NCBI GenBank assembly: GCA_023264735.1
Contig: JAHFVD010000048.1
Location: forward strand, 1 to 48,949
From: Mycobacterium sp.
Lineage (GTDB): Bacteria > Actinomycetota > Actinomycetes > Mycobacteriales > Mycobacteriaceae
DNA length: 48,949 nt
Direction of reading: 5' to 3'
A program made the position numbers and the translations under genes. Below, piece after piece: positions 23,742 through 32,113 of this stretch (positions are counted from its first letter, which is position 1; each line of letters begins with the position of its first letter). The notes under the pieces were generated by a model. That model did not search any database, was not told the origin of the DNA, and saw nothing but the letters and a program-made list of their open reading frames with translations.

Positions 23742-25847
23742 TCAGCGGGGCAGGCCGAGCAGTCGCTCGCCGGCCAGGGTGAGCAGGATCTGCTCGGTCC
23801 CGCCGGCGATCGTCAGGCACCGGGTGTTGAGGAAGTCGTGCACGTATCCGTCGACGGTGAGTCCGCCCGACTCGGACAGTTCCTGACGGAACTCGGCCAG
23901 CGCCTGCCGGTGCCGCACGCCAATCAGCTTGCGCGCGCTGGCTTCTGCGCTGGTGTCGTGCCCGGCGACGGCCAGCTGGGCGATCCGCTGGTCGAGCAGT
24001 GAACCCGCCTGTGCGGACAGGATCAGCTTGGCCGTCTGGTCGGCCAACGCGGTGTCGAGCTCTCGCTCCGCCACCGAGCGCAGCATCTCCTCGACCGGGT
24101 TGCCCAGTGCGGTGCCCTGCGCCATCGCGACCCGCTCGTTGGCCAGGGTGGTGCGGGCCAGCCGCCAGCCGTCGTTGACGGTGCCGACCACCATGTCGTC
24201 GGGCACGAAGACGTCGTCGAAGAACACTTCGTTGAACAGCTCGTCGCCGGTGATCTCCCGCAGCGGCCGAACCAGCAGGCCCGGCGAGCGCATATCGATC
24301 AAGAAGTAGGTGATGCCCTTATGCTTCGGTGCGTCAGGGTCCGTTCGGGCCAGGCACACACCCCAGTGCGCCTTCTGCGCGGCTGACGTCCAGACCTTCT
24401 GCCCGGTGAGCTTCCAACCACCTTCGGCGCGAACGGCTTTCGTGCGCAGGGCAGCCAGATCCGATCCGGCGCCGGGCTCGGAAAACAGCTGGCACCAGAT
24501 GATGTCGCCGCGCAGGGTGGCCGGCACGAAGCGTTCGATCTGCTCGGGTGTGCCGCCCTCGAGGATCGTCGGCACCGCCCACCAGCCGATCACCAGATCG
24601 GGGCGCTGCACGTCGACCTTGGCCAGTTCGGAATCGATGAGCAGCTGCTCGGCCGGCGAGGCCTCCCTGCCGTACGGCTTGGGCCAATGCGGTGCGAGCA
24701 AGCCGGTCTCGGCCAGCGCGGGCTGACGCTTGTCGGCCGGCAGTGCGGCCACTTCGGCTGCGGCAGAGGCGATCTCAGGCTGCAGATGCGCGACGGAGTC
24801 CAGGTCGATGTGCAGCTCGCGGCGCACACCGTCCAGCGTCAGCGCCGCGACCCGGCGCAGCCACGCGGCCCGGCCACCGAGGATCTGGCTGATGCTGTAG
24901 GCGCGGCGCAGGTACAGGTGAGCGTCGTGTTCCCAGGTGATGCCGATACCGCCGAGCACCTGGATGGCGTCCTTGGCGTTCGCCGTGGCCGACTCGATGC
25001 CGATGGCGGCGGCGATGGCCGCCGCGATCGAGAGCTGTTGAGGGTCGTCGCCGGAGGCAGCCACGGCCGCGTCGGCAGCGGCTACTGCGGCCTGCTGGGA
25101 GCGCAAGAGCATCTCGGCACACATGTGTTTGATGGCCTGGAAACTGCCGATCGGTTTGCCGAATTGCTCGCGAACCTTGGCGTACTCGACGGCGGTATCC
25201 AGCGTCCAACGGGCCAGGCCGGCGGTTTCGGCGGCCAGCACGGTGGCGGTCAGGTCTTCGAACCGGCGCCGCGACACCCCGAGCGCGGCGGCCGGGGCGG
25301 CGGTCAGCGTGACCTTGGCCAGCGGGCGGGAGAAGTCGGTGGCCGCCAGCAGATCGACCGTCACACCGTCGGCGGCGGCGTCGACCACGACGATGTCATC
25401 GCCCACCGGCAACAGCAGCACACCCGAGTTATCCGCGCCGAGCACGTACTCCACGGTGCCGGACACCCGGTCGCCGTCCAGCGTCAGGTCCGCGGCCAGC
25501 GCCAGCCCCGCCGTCGCCTCCCCGGAAGCCAGCGCTTCGAGCACTTCGGCATCGGTGACCAGCAGCGTCGCCACCGCCGTCGTCGCGACCGGTCCCGGGA
25601 TCAGCGCCCGCGCCGCTTCCTCGACCATGGCGCACAGGTCCTGCACGGTCCCGCCGGCTCCACCGGCGTCCTCGGCCACCGCGACACCGAAGAGTCCCAG
25701 CTCGGCCAGGGCGCGATAAACCGGACGCCAGGCGTCCGGCGTGCCGTGTTCGACGTCGCGCACCGCGGCAAGGGCACCGGACGAGGCGGCCCAACTGTGG
25801 ACCAACTCGCGGGCGGCAAACTGTTCATCGGTGATGGTGGCAGACAC
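23742..25847 (-). CDS. fadE34: FadE34 (ChsE3-type), fused two-domain acyl-CoA dehydrogenase
   Basis: This 701-residue protein has two acyl-CoA dehydrogenase halves in tandem. The N-terminal half lacks SEPxxGSD but keeps VEYAKVREQFGKPIGSFQA and GGIGITWEHDAHLYLRR. The C-terminal half has FSEPGAGSDLAALRTK, LTGQKVWTS and the ending GTEQILLTLAGERLLGLPR. This fusion is characteristic of FadE34, known to dehydrogenate the five-carbon side chain of cholesterol or cholate CoA thioesters. The frame is open upstream for more than 100 codons. The GTG at 25845-25847 is chosen for GAGGAG six bases upstream and its position below the perfect KstR operator at 25890. It is divergent from kstR. Confidence 0.92.
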   Translation of the reverse strand: MSATITDEQFAARELVHSWAASSGALAAVRDVEHGTPDAWRPVYRALAELGLFGVAVAEDAGGAGGTVQDLCAMVEEAARALIPGPVATTAVATLLVTDAEVLEALASGEATAGLALAADLTLDGDRVSGTVEYVLGADNSGVLLLPVGDDIVVVDAAADGVTVDLLAATDFSRPLAKVTLTAAPAAALGVSRRRFEDLTATVLAAETAGLARWTLDTAVEYAKVREQFGKPIGSFQAIKHMCAEMLLRSQQAAVAAADAAVAASGDDPQQLSIAAAIAAAIGIESATANAKDAIQVLGGIGITWEHDAHLYLRRAYSISQILGGRAAWLRRVAALTLDGVRRELHIDLDSVAHLQPEIASAAAEVAALPADKRQPALAETGLLAPHWPKPYGREASPAEQLLIDSELAKVDVQRPDLVIGWWAVPTILEGGTPEQIERFVPATLRGDIIWCQLFSEPGAGSDLAALRTKAVRAEGGWKLTGQKVWTSAAQKAHWGVCLARTDPDAPKHKGITYFLIDMRSPGLLVRPLREITGDELFNEVFFDDVFVPDDMVVGTVNDGWRLARTTLANERVAMAQGTALGNPVEEMLRSVAERELDTALADQTAKLILSAQAGSLLDQRIAQLAVAGHDTSAEASARKLIGVRHRQALAEFRQELSESGGLTVDGYVHDFLNTRCLTIAGGTEQILLTLAGERLLGLPR

Positions 25848-25889
25848 CGTCGGCTCCTCGGTTTCGCACAGACAAGGGCCCAAGCCCAC

Positions 25890-25903
25890 TAGAACGTGTT
25901 CTA
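25890..25903. promoter_or_regulatory. KstR operator (perfect palindrome) between fadE34 and kstR
   Basis: TAGAACGTGTTCTA is a palindrome whose two arms are fully complementary apart from the GT centre, and it matches TnnAACnnGTTnnA exactly. It lies 42 bp upstream of fadE34 and 143 bp upstream of kstR, consistent with control of fadE34 and kstR autorepression. Confidence 0.92.
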
Positions 25904-26046
25904 ATAGTGCCAGCGACCGCCAGTCAAGTCGACCGGCATCGCAGCAGGACACGCGGCTGTCCTGGGGACGTAGGGGTGCGCGAAGCAGTCTAGCGATGCG
26001 TATCGTTTCCTCCAGAAACTGCCCTTGGAAGGAGCTGACCGAGCCC

Positions 26047-26712
26047 ATGTCATCGCCAGCGCAGAAATCGTCGGCCGGCGGGGCGGGTTCGCAGCCGCGT
26101 GAGGTGCTACCGGTGTCAGTTCTCGCCGAATCAGAGCTCGGCTCAGAAGCCCAGCGTGAGCGCCGTAAGCGCATTTTGGATGCGACCATGGCCATCGCCT
26201 CCAAGGGCGGTTACGAGGCTGTCCAGATGCGCGCGGTGGCCGATCGTGCCGACGTGGCCGTCGGCACCCTCTACCGCTACTTCCCGTCGAAAGTCCACCT
26301 GCTGGTCTCGGCGCTGGCGCGGGAGTTCGAACGCATCGACTCCAAGACCGACCGGTCGGTGGTTGCCGGCGGCTCGCCGTTCCACCGACTGAGCTTCATG
26401 GTCAGCAAGCTGAACAGGGCCATGCAGCGCAACCCGCTGCTGACCGAGGCGATGACGCGCGCCTACGTGTTCGCCGACGCCTCGGCGGCCGGTGAGGTTG
26501 ATCACGTCGAGAAGATCATCGACAGCATGTTCGCCAGGGCCATGAGCGACGGCGAGCCGACCGAGGACCAGTACCACATCGCCCGCGTCATCTCCGATGT
26601 GTGGCTGTCCAACCTGCTGGCCTGGCTGACCCGCCGGGCCTCGGCGACCGACGTCAGCAAACGGCTCGATCTTGCGGTGCGCCTGCTGATCGGCGACGAC
26701 GGCGAGTCCTAA
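26047..26712 (+). CDS. kstR: KstR, TetR-family repressor of cholesterol side-chain and A/B-ring genes
   Basis: This is a TetR regulator. The HTH lies in RRKRILDATMAIASKGGYE, then VQMRAVADRADVAVGTLYRYF, followed by an all-helical ligand domain rich in residues identical to M. tuberculosis KstR as I recall it (NRAMQRNPLLTEAMTRAYVF). KstR represses cholesterol uptake, side-chain and ring A/B genes until a steroid CoA thioester binds. The ATG at 26047 has GGAAGGAG 12 bases upstream and gives 221 residues. An in-frame GTG at 26113 would give 199 residues, the usual KstR length. The first 22 residues are Ser/Gly/Ala-rich and look unstructured. otsB follows 6 bp after the stop. Confidence 0.92.
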   Translation: MSSPAQKSSAGGAGSQPREVLPVSVLAESELGSEAQRERRKRILDATMAIASKGGYEAVQMRAVADRADVAVGTLYRYFPSKVHLLVSALAREFERIDSKTDRSVVAGGSPFHRLSFMVSKLNRAMQRNPLLTEAMTRAYVFADASAAGEVDHVEKIIDSMFARAMSDGEPTEDQYHIARVISDVWLSNLLAWLTRRASATDVSKRLDLAVRLLIGDDGES

Positions 26713-26718
26713 GACCCC

Positions 26719-27477
26719 GTGCCCGTCTCCGGAGAGGATCTGCACCGCGCGCTGATCGACGTCGCCCGCGTCCCGCGACTGTTGGTGGCATCCGATTTCG
26801 ACGGCACCATCGCGCCGATCGTGTCCGTCCCGGCCGATGCCAGGCCCATTCCGGCTGCCGCAGAGGCTTTGGCAGCGCTCGCGGCATTGCCGTCGACCAG
26901 TGCCGCGCTGATCTCGGGGCGGGCGCTGCGTGATCTGCGGGTGCTGTCCGGCGCGCCTGCCGATGTGCATCTGGTCGGCAGTCACGGGTCGGAATTCGAC
27001 GCCAGCTTCCTGGATGCGATCGACGAACCGGCCAAGGCGCTGCTGGCCAGGCTCGAACAGACGATGACCGAACTGACCGAGCGCTATCCCGGCGCGACAG
27101 TCGAGATCAAACCGGTCAGTGTGGCCTTCCACGTCCGCAACGCGGCACCCGAGCACGCCCAGCAGGCGCTCGACGATGCGCTGAATGCGGTGCGCGACTG
27201 GGATATTCACGTCACCGAAGGCAAGGCGGTCCGCGAATTCGCGGTCATCGACACCGACAAGGGCGAGGCGCTGGACCGGTTACGCCAATCGAGTGACGGC
27301 GGCGCGGTGGTGTTCTTCGGCGACGACGTCACCGACGAGAAGGCGTTCGCCCGGCTGGCCGACGGCGATATCGGCGTGAAGGTCGGGCCGGGTCAGACCC
27401 TTGCCCGCTATCGCGTCGACTCCCCCGACGACGTCGCCTCCGCGCTGGCAGTTCTGCTGCACGCGCGGCGCGGCTAA
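26719..27477 (+). CDS. otsB: Trehalose-6-phosphate phosphatase (OtsB-type, HAD superfamily)
   Basis: This is a 252-residue HAD phosphatase. Motif I is DFDGTIAP, with nucleophile Asp26 and acid Asp28; motif II is in ALISGRALRDL; motif IV is FFGDDVTDEKAF. This set is typical of trehalose-phosphatases, which remove phosphate from trehalose-6-phosphate. It lacks the large N-terminal extension of M. tuberculosis OtsB2. The start is a GTG six bases after the kstR stop, so cotranscription with kstR is likely, an unexpected pairing of a sterol regulator with sugar metabolism. The TAA stop shares CTAA with the stop of the convergent LacI gene. Confidence 0.88.
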   Translation: MPVSGEDLHRALIDVARVPRLLVASDFDGTIAPIVSVPADARPIPAAAEALAALAALPSTSAALISGRALRDLRVLSGAPADVHLVGSHGSEFDASFLDAIDEPAKALLARLEQTMTELTERYPGATVEIKPVSVAFHVRNAAPEHAQQALDDALNAVRDWDIHVTEGKAVREFAVIDTDKGEALDRLRQSSDGGAVVFFGDDVTDEKAFARLADGDIGVKVGPGQTLARYRVDSPDDVASALAVLLHARRG

Positions 27478-28574
27478 GCCGGCGGGCCTGCCGTCCTGCC
27501 GCGCACGAGTTCGGTGGGCAGCACGTCGACGACCGGCAGGCCGTCGCGCGGGGGGCTGTGCAGCAGCCGGCCGGCTCGCTTACCCTTCTCCAGGCTGGGC
27601 TGCGACACCGTGGTCAGACCCCGGCTCAGCGCATCGGGTATCCCGTCGAATCCGGTGACCGTCATCTTGCCGGGAACGTAAATGCCATGCGCGCGTAGGT
27701 AATCCATCGCCGATATGGCCAGCACGTCCGCGGTGCACATCAACGCGGTGATCCGCGGGTTGACCCGCAGCGCCAGTTCGGCGGCCGCTCCGCCGGAGGC
27801 CGGCCGGTGCTCGTAACTCTCGACGATGGTGAGAGTTTCCGGATCGAGCCCGGCACTGGCCATCGCATCCCGCACGCCGGCGATCCGCTCGCTCTGGGCG
27901 TGAAAGTTGGAGCTTTGCAAACGTTCTGGACTCACCACACCGGCTGTCTGGTCGCCCACCCGGCGTTCGGTGCCCAATCGCATGGTCAGCAGGCCGATTT
28001 CGTGGTGCCCCAATCCGATGACGTAGTCGGCGAGTTCCCTTGTGGCGGAACGATCATCGATGCAGACCCGCGACGCACCCGGCACATCCGCGGGCTGGTC
28101 GACCACGACGACCGGCACGTGGCGTTGCAGCACGGTCTGCAGGTACGGGTCGTCGTCGGACGCGGCGTAGACCACGAATCCGTCCACCCCCGCGCCCAGT
28201 ACCGCACTCGTGCCGTCCGACAGGCTCCGGTCCGGTCCGGCCGCGACGAGCAATAGGCCCTGGCCGACTTCCTCACACGATTCGGCAAGTCCAGCAACGA
28301 AATTCAGCGCCGCGGGATCACTGAACGCGTACGTCAGCGGTTCGGTGATCACCAGACCGACCGCACCGGCTCTGCGCGTGCGCAGCGAGCGAGCCACCGG
28401 ATCGGGGCCGGCATAGCCCAGGCGCTTGGCGGTGGCCAGCACCCGCTCCCGCAAATCGGCCGACAACTGATCCGGACGGTTGTAGGCGTTGGAGATCGTG
28501 GTCCGCGAAACCTTGAGCTCGGCGGCCAATGAGGCCAGGGTCGCCCGCCGCCGCGGCGCGGGACTTCGGGACAT
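27474..28574 (-). CDS. LacI-family transcriptional regulator, Rv3575c-type
   Basis: This is a 366-residue LacI/GalR regulator. The N-terminal HTH and hinge are ATLASLAAELKVSRTTISNA and YNRPDQLSADLRERVL. A periplasmic-binding-protein-like effector domain runs to the C terminus (VTGFDGIPDALSRGLTTVSQ). The start is the ATG at 28572-28574. It corresponds in position to M. tuberculosis Rv3575c. The ligand and targets are unknown. The sugar-binding fold of the family and the adjacent otsB make a carbohydrate ligand plausible. It is divergent from znuA, and the 110-bp promoter region contains a 15-bp palindrome that might be its operator or a Zur box. Confidence 0.9.
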   Translation of the reverse strand: MSRSPAPRRRATLASLAAELKVSRTTISNAYNRPDQLSADLRERVLATAKRLGYAGPDPVARSLRTRRAGAVGLVITEPLTYAFSDPAALNFVAGLAESCEEVGQGLLLVAAGPDRSLSDGTSAVLGAGVDGFVVYAASDDDPYLQTVLQRHVPVVVVDQPADVPGASRVCIDDRSATRELADYVIGLGHHEIGLLTMRLGTERRVGDQTAGVVSPERLQSSNFHAQSERIAGVRDAMASAGLDPETLTIVESYEHRPASGGAAAELALRVNPRITALMCTADVLAISAMDYLRAHGIYVPGKMTVTGFDGIPDALSRGLTTVSQPSLEKGKRAGRLLHSPPRDGLPVVDVLPTELVRGRTAGPPA

Positions 28575-28632
28575 GCAACGTGAGGCTAGCGCATCGACTT
28601 GCGTTCGACCGGTACCAATGGCCTAAAGTTAT

Positions 28633-28647
28633 TGGAAACGGTTTTCA
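28633..28647. promoter_or_regulatory. Zur-like 7-1-7 palindrome upstream of the zinc ABC operon
   Basis: TGGAAACGGTTTTCA is a 7-1-7 palindrome with one mismatched pair. It agrees at 12 of 15 positions with the actinobacterial Zur consensus TGAAAATGATTTTCA as I remember it. It lies 37 bp upstream of the znuA start. The odd-length centre favours a Fur/Zur protein over the LacI regulator encoded next door, but the AAACG half-site is also LacI-like. Confidence 0.6.
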
Positions 28648-28684
28648 TTTGTATTAGGTTGACCTCAGTTGGGAAGGAGCGATC

Positions 28685-29605
28685 GTGCGCACTGCTGCGA
28701 TCCGGGCTGTCATGGGCGTGTCGGTGCTGGCGCTGACGGCGGGACTCACCGCATGCGGCGGTGGCGACAAGGCGCCAGGCGGTGCACAGGGCCAGACCCC
28801 GACCGTGGTGGCCTCCACCGACGTGTGGGGCAGCGTCGCGCAGGCCGTCGCCGGCGACCACGCCAAGGTGACCTCGATCATCACCAGCGCCTCAGCCGAC
28901 CCGCACTCATTCGAGGCCAGCCCCGCGAATGCAGCGGCCATCGCCGACGCATCGCTGGTCGTCTACAACGGCGGCGGTTACGACCACTGGGTCGACGACG
29001 TCCTGGCCAGCCACCAAGGGGTGGCCTCAGTCGATGCGTTCTCCCTGCTGCAGGCTCCCCCTGGCGAGCCGCAGCCGGCCAACGAGCACGTCTTCTACGA
29101 CCTGGACACCGCCAAGGCCGTGGCCGCCAAGATCGCCGACAAGCTGGCCCAGGACTACCCGCAGCACGCGACCGACTTTCACGCGAACGCCGAGACCTTC
29201 GACCGCAACGCCGACGCCATCGCCCAGACCGAGAAGGCCATCCGCACCAGCCATCCCGACGCGGCCGTCGTCGCCACCGAGCCCGTCGCCCACTACCTGC
29301 TGGTGGCCGCAGGCCTGACCGACAAGACTCCCTCGGGCTTCGCCAGCGCCGTGGAACAGGACACCGACCCCGCTCCCGTCGACGTGGCCGCCATGCTGGA
29401 CCTCATCAGGGGCCGCCAGGTCGCCGCGGTGGTGTTCAACGAACAGACCGTGACCGAGGTGACCAAGCAGGTCCAGGCGGCCGCCCAGGGCGCCGGAATC
29501 CCCGTCGTCGCCGTCACCGAGACGCTGCCCGAGGGCAAGGATTATCTGGCCTGGCAGCGCGATACCGCCGACCGGTTGACCGCCGCGCTGCAGCAGAACC
29601 GATAA
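28685..29605 (+). CDS. ZnuA-type metal-binding lipoprotein of an ABC transporter
   Basis: This 306-residue lipoprotein has a signal peptide with lipobox LTAC (Cys24), followed by a flexible GGGDKAPGG stretch. The cluster A-I/TroA binding fold carries candidate metal ligands His in ADPHSFEASP, His in NEHVFYD and His in EPVAHYLLVAAG. It binds Zn2+ or Mn2+ outside the membrane and delivers it to the permease. It starts at a GTG with GGGAAGGAG upstream. It is first of a three-gene operon with the ATPase (10 bp gap) and permease. The Zur-like box favours zinc. Confidence 0.88.
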   Translation: MRTAAIRAVMGVSVLALTAGLTACGGGDKAPGGAQGQTPTVVASTDVWGSVAQAVAGDHAKVTSIITSASADPHSFEASPANAAAIADASLVVYNGGGYDHWVDDVLASHQGVASVDAFSLLQAPPGEPQPANEHVFYDLDTAKAVAAKIADKLAQDYPQHATDFHANAETFDRNADAIAQTEKAIRTSHPDAAVVATEPVAHYLLVAAGLTDKTPSGFASAVEQDTDPAPVDVAAMLDLIRGRQVAAVVFNEQTVTEVTKQVQAAAQGAGIPVVAVTETLPEGKDYLAWQRDTADRLTAALQQNR

Positions 29606-29614
29606 TCACTGCTT

Positions 29615-30427
29615 GTGGGTGCCGAGACCGTCTGCTTGTCGGGTGCCCGGCTGGCCTTCGGGGACCGGGTCCTGTGGGACCACCTCGACCTGAAGGTGGC
29701 CCCCGGTGAGTTCATCGCCATCCTCGGCCCCAATGGCACCGGCAAGACATCGCTGTTCAAGGTGCTGCTCGGGCAGCTGCCGCTGAGTGCGGGTACCGCC
29801 ACCATCGAGGGCCGCCCGATCGAAAAAGGCAGCGAGCGGATCGGCTACGTGCCCCAGCATCGATCGGTCGACCGGGGGCTGAGCCTGCGCGGCCGCGACC
29901 TCGTGCGCCTCGGCGTGGACGGCCACCACTGGGGCATCGCGACGCTGACCCGAAAAGAGCGGAATCATCGCCGCGAGGTCGTCGAGCGGGCGTTGGCTCA
30001 GGTGCGGGCGACCAAACTGGCCAAGGTTCCGGTCGGCGTGATGTCGGGCGGCGAGCTGCAGCGCGTGCGCATCGCCCAGGCGCTGGCCAGCGATCCGTCG
30101 CTGCTGCTGTGCGACGAACCACTGCTCAACCTCGATCCGGCCAGCGCCCGGCTGGTCGCCCAGCTGATCGACCGGCGCCGCCAGACGGGCACGGCGGTGA
30201 TGTTCGTGACGCACGAGATCAATCCGGTGGTGCCCTACGTCGACCGGGTGCTGTATCTGGTCAACGGGCGATTCCGGATCGGCACCGTCGCGGAGGTGAT
30301 GACCTCGAAGACCCTGTCGGAGCTGTACCAGGCCGACATCCAGGTGGTGCAGGTCGGCGATCGCTACGTCGTGGTCGGAGAGCACCTCGACCACTCCGGC
30401 CACACCCATGGGCACACCCATGAATGA
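29615..30427 (+). CDS. ZnuC-type metal ABC transporter ATPase with a His-rich tail
   Basis: This is a 270-residue ABC ATPase: Walker A is GPNGTGKTS, the Q-loop YVPQHRSVDRG, the signature VMSGGELQR, Walker B LLLCDEPL, and the switch His is in FVTHE. The last residues, LDHSGHTHGHTHE, contain five His, a feature of zinc-handling proteins. It powers metal uptake through the following permease and the ZnuA-type lipoprotein. The GTG start at 29615 lies 9 bp after the znuA stop. The 3' end overlaps the permease start, so the histidine tail and the permease start codons share DNA. Confidence 0.9.
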   Translation: MGAETVCLSGARLAFGDRVLWDHLDLKVAPGEFIAILGPNGTGKTSLFKVLLGQLPLSAGTATIEGRPIEKGSERIGYVPQHRSVDRGLSLRGRDLVRLGVDGHHWGIATLTRKERNHRREVVERALAQVRATKLAKVPVGVMSGGELQRVRIAQALASDPSLLLCDEPLLNLDPASARLVAQLIDRRRQTGTAVMFVTHEINPVVPYVDRVLYLVNGRFRIGTVAEVMTSKTLSELYQADIQVVQVGDRYVVVGEHLDHSGHTHGHTHE

Positions 30428-31286
30428 CCGATTCGCCCACCTGCTGGATCACCTGTTCGCCTTCGACATCACCGCCGACCTGCTGGGCCGGGGGTTCGTG
30501 CAGCAGGCGCTGATCGCGGCCGCACTGCTGGCGCTGGTGGCCGGGCTGATCGGGCCGTTCATCGTGATGCGCCAGATGTCGTTCGCTGTCCACGGTTCCA
30601 GCGAGCTGTCGCTGACCGGCGCGGCATTCGCGCTGCTCGCCGGGTTCAACGTCGGGCTCGGCGGGCTGGTCGGCAGTGCGCTGGCCGCGATCCTGTTCGG
30701 CATCCTCGGCCAGCGAGCCCGTGAGCGTGATTCGGCGATCGGCGTCGTGCTGGCGTTCGGGCTGGGCCTGGCCGTGCTGTTCATCCACTTGTATCCGGGC
30801 CGCGCCGGTACCAGCTTCGCCCTGCTGACGGGTCAGATCGTCGGCGTGGGCTATTCGGGACTGGCGCTGCTGGTGGCGGTGACGGTGTTGGTGACCGGCG
30901 TGCTGGCAGCCAGCTATCGGCCGCTGCTGTTCGCCACCGCCGATCCGGAAGTGGCTGCCGCACGCGGTGTTCCGGTGCGGGTGCTGGGCATCGTGTTCGC
31001 GGCGCTGGTCGGCGTGGTGGCCGCGCAGGGCGTGCAGATCGTCGGGGCATTGCTGGTGATGTCGCTGCTCATCACCCCGGCCGCGGCGGCGGCCCGGGTG
31101 TTCAGCTCGCCGGCTGCGGTGATCGCGGCGTCGGTGGTCTTCGCCGAGCTGTCCGCGGTGCTCGGCATCGTGCTGTCGCTGGCACCGGGCGTGCCGGTGT
31201 CGGTATTCGTGACGACGATCTCGTTCGTGATCTATCTGGTGTGTTGGGCCGTCAGCCGACGCCGGGTTGATCCTGCCGCGGCTTGA
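30420..31286 (+). CDS. ZnuB-type metal ABC transporter permease
   Basis: This is an ABC-3 family permease of 288 residues from the ATG at 30420. An in-frame ATG at 30408 would add four residues (MGTP). It has about eight or nine membrane segments, including LIAAALLALVAGLIGPFIVM, with VMRQMSFAVHGSSEL and GVQIVGALLVMSLLITPAAAA typical of Znu/Mnt permeases. It overlaps the ATPase gene by 8 bp, implying translational coupling. With the preceding two genes it completes a zinc or manganese importer. The 68 bp after the stop hold a GC-rich stretch and the pxpA promoter; no clear terminator hairpin is seen. Confidence 0.9.
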   Translation: MNDRFAHLLDHLFAFDITADLLGRGFVQQALIAAALLALVAGLIGPFIVMRQMSFAVHGSSELSLTGAAFALLAGFNVGLGGLVGSALAAILFGILGQRARERDSAIGVVLAFGLGLAVLFIHLYPGRAGTSFALLTGQIVGVGYSGLALLVAVTVLVTGVLAASYRPLLFATADPEVAAARGVPVRVLGIVFAALVGVVAAQGVQIVGALLVMSLLITPAAAAARVFSSPAAVIAASVVFAELSAVLGIVLSLAPGVPVSVFVTTISFVIYLVCWAVSRRRVDPAAA

Positions 31287-31342
31287 GCACTATTGCTCGC
31301 TCCTCCTCCGCCTCGTCCCTCGGCGGCATCGGTCGACTCGCC

Positions 31343-31348
31343 TAGGCT
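31343..31348 (+). promoter_or_regulatory. -10 element for a leaderless pxpA transcript
   Basis: TAGGCT stands exactly 6 bases before the GTG at 31355, with no Shine-Dalgarno sequence. This is the common mycobacterial leaderless arrangement. Confidence 0.6.
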
Positions 31349-31354
31349 GAGTCC

Positions 31355-32113
31355 GTGGCGTCAGTGGATTTGAACGCAGACCTTGGCGAAGGCTTCGGGG
31401 TGTGGGAACTCGGTGACGACGCCGCCATGCTCGACGTTGTCACCAGCGCCAACCTGGCCTGCGGTTTCCACGCCGGAGATCCGGCCGGGCTGGCGCGGGC
31501 ATCCCGCGCGGCCACCGAGCGCGGTGTGCGCATCGGCGCCCAGGTGAGTTACCGCGATCTCGCGGGGTTCGGCCGCCGCTTCATCGACGTCGCGCCGGCC
31601 GAGCTGACCGCCGAGGTGATCTACCAGATCGGCGCGCTACAGGCTCTGGCCCGCGCCGCCGGATCCTATGTCAGCTACGTCAAACCCCATGGTGCGCTGT
31701 ACAACACGATCGTCACCCACCGCGAGCAGGCCCGCGCGGTGGCCGAGGCGGTGCACGCCGTCGACCCCAGCCTGCCGGTGCTGAACCTGGCCGGTTCGGT
31801 GTTCTTCGAGGAAGCCCGCCGGCTCGGATTACGCACCGTCGCCGAGGCATTCGCCGACCGGGCCTATCGCCCTGACGGCACGCTCGTTTCCCGCCGCGAA
31901 GAAGGGGCGGTGCTGCACGACCCCGAGCAGATCGCCGAGCGGGTGGCCAGGATGGTGCAACGCGGGCAGGTACAGGCAGTCGACGGATCGAACATCGACC
32001 TGATAGTGGAATCGGTTTGTGTACACGGTGATTCGCCCGGCGCGGTGAATATCGCCACCGCGGTCCGCAACCGCCTGCTGCGCGACGGCGTCGAACTGGC
32101 GGCATTCGTCTGA
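31355..32113 (+). CDS. pxpA: 5-oxoprolinase subunit A (LamB/YcsF family)
   Basis: This is a 252-residue LamB/YcsF-family protein. It opens with the signature VDLNADLGEGFGVWE and has NLACGFHAGDP, GAQVSYRDLAGFGRR, YVKPHGALYN and CVHGDSPGAV. PxpA works with PxpB and PxpC to hydrolyse 5-oxoproline to glutamate using ATP. No pxpB or pxpC is visible in the window, so the partners must be elsewhere, or the protein acts differently here. It starts with a leaderless GTG. The stop overlaps the next start as TGATG, so it is coupled to the MBL-fold gene. Confidence 0.9.
   Translation: MASVDLNADLGEGFGVWELGDDAAMLDVVTSANLACGFHAGDPAGLARASRAATERGVRIGAQVSYRDLAGFGRRFIDVAPAELTAEVIYQIGALQALARAAGSYVSYVKPHGALYNTIVTHREQARAVAEAVHAVDPSLPVLNLAGSVFFEEARRLGLRTVAEAFADRAYRPDGTLVSRREEGAVLHDPEQIAERVARMVQRGQVQAVDGSNIDLIVESVCVHGDSPGAVNIATAVRNRLLRDGVELAAFV

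Noticed and set aside
24687..25892. Plus-strand frame of 401 codons opposite fadE34
   Set aside because: Shadow of the FadE34 N-terminal half; the fadE34 motifs are clear on the other strand.
31287..31342. GC-rich stretch after the permease gene (GCTCGCTCCTCCTCCGCCTC) as another copy of the 28-bp repeat or a MIRU-like element
   Set aside because: It shares only general GAGCG/AGGAGG character with the repeat; no long exact match is present.
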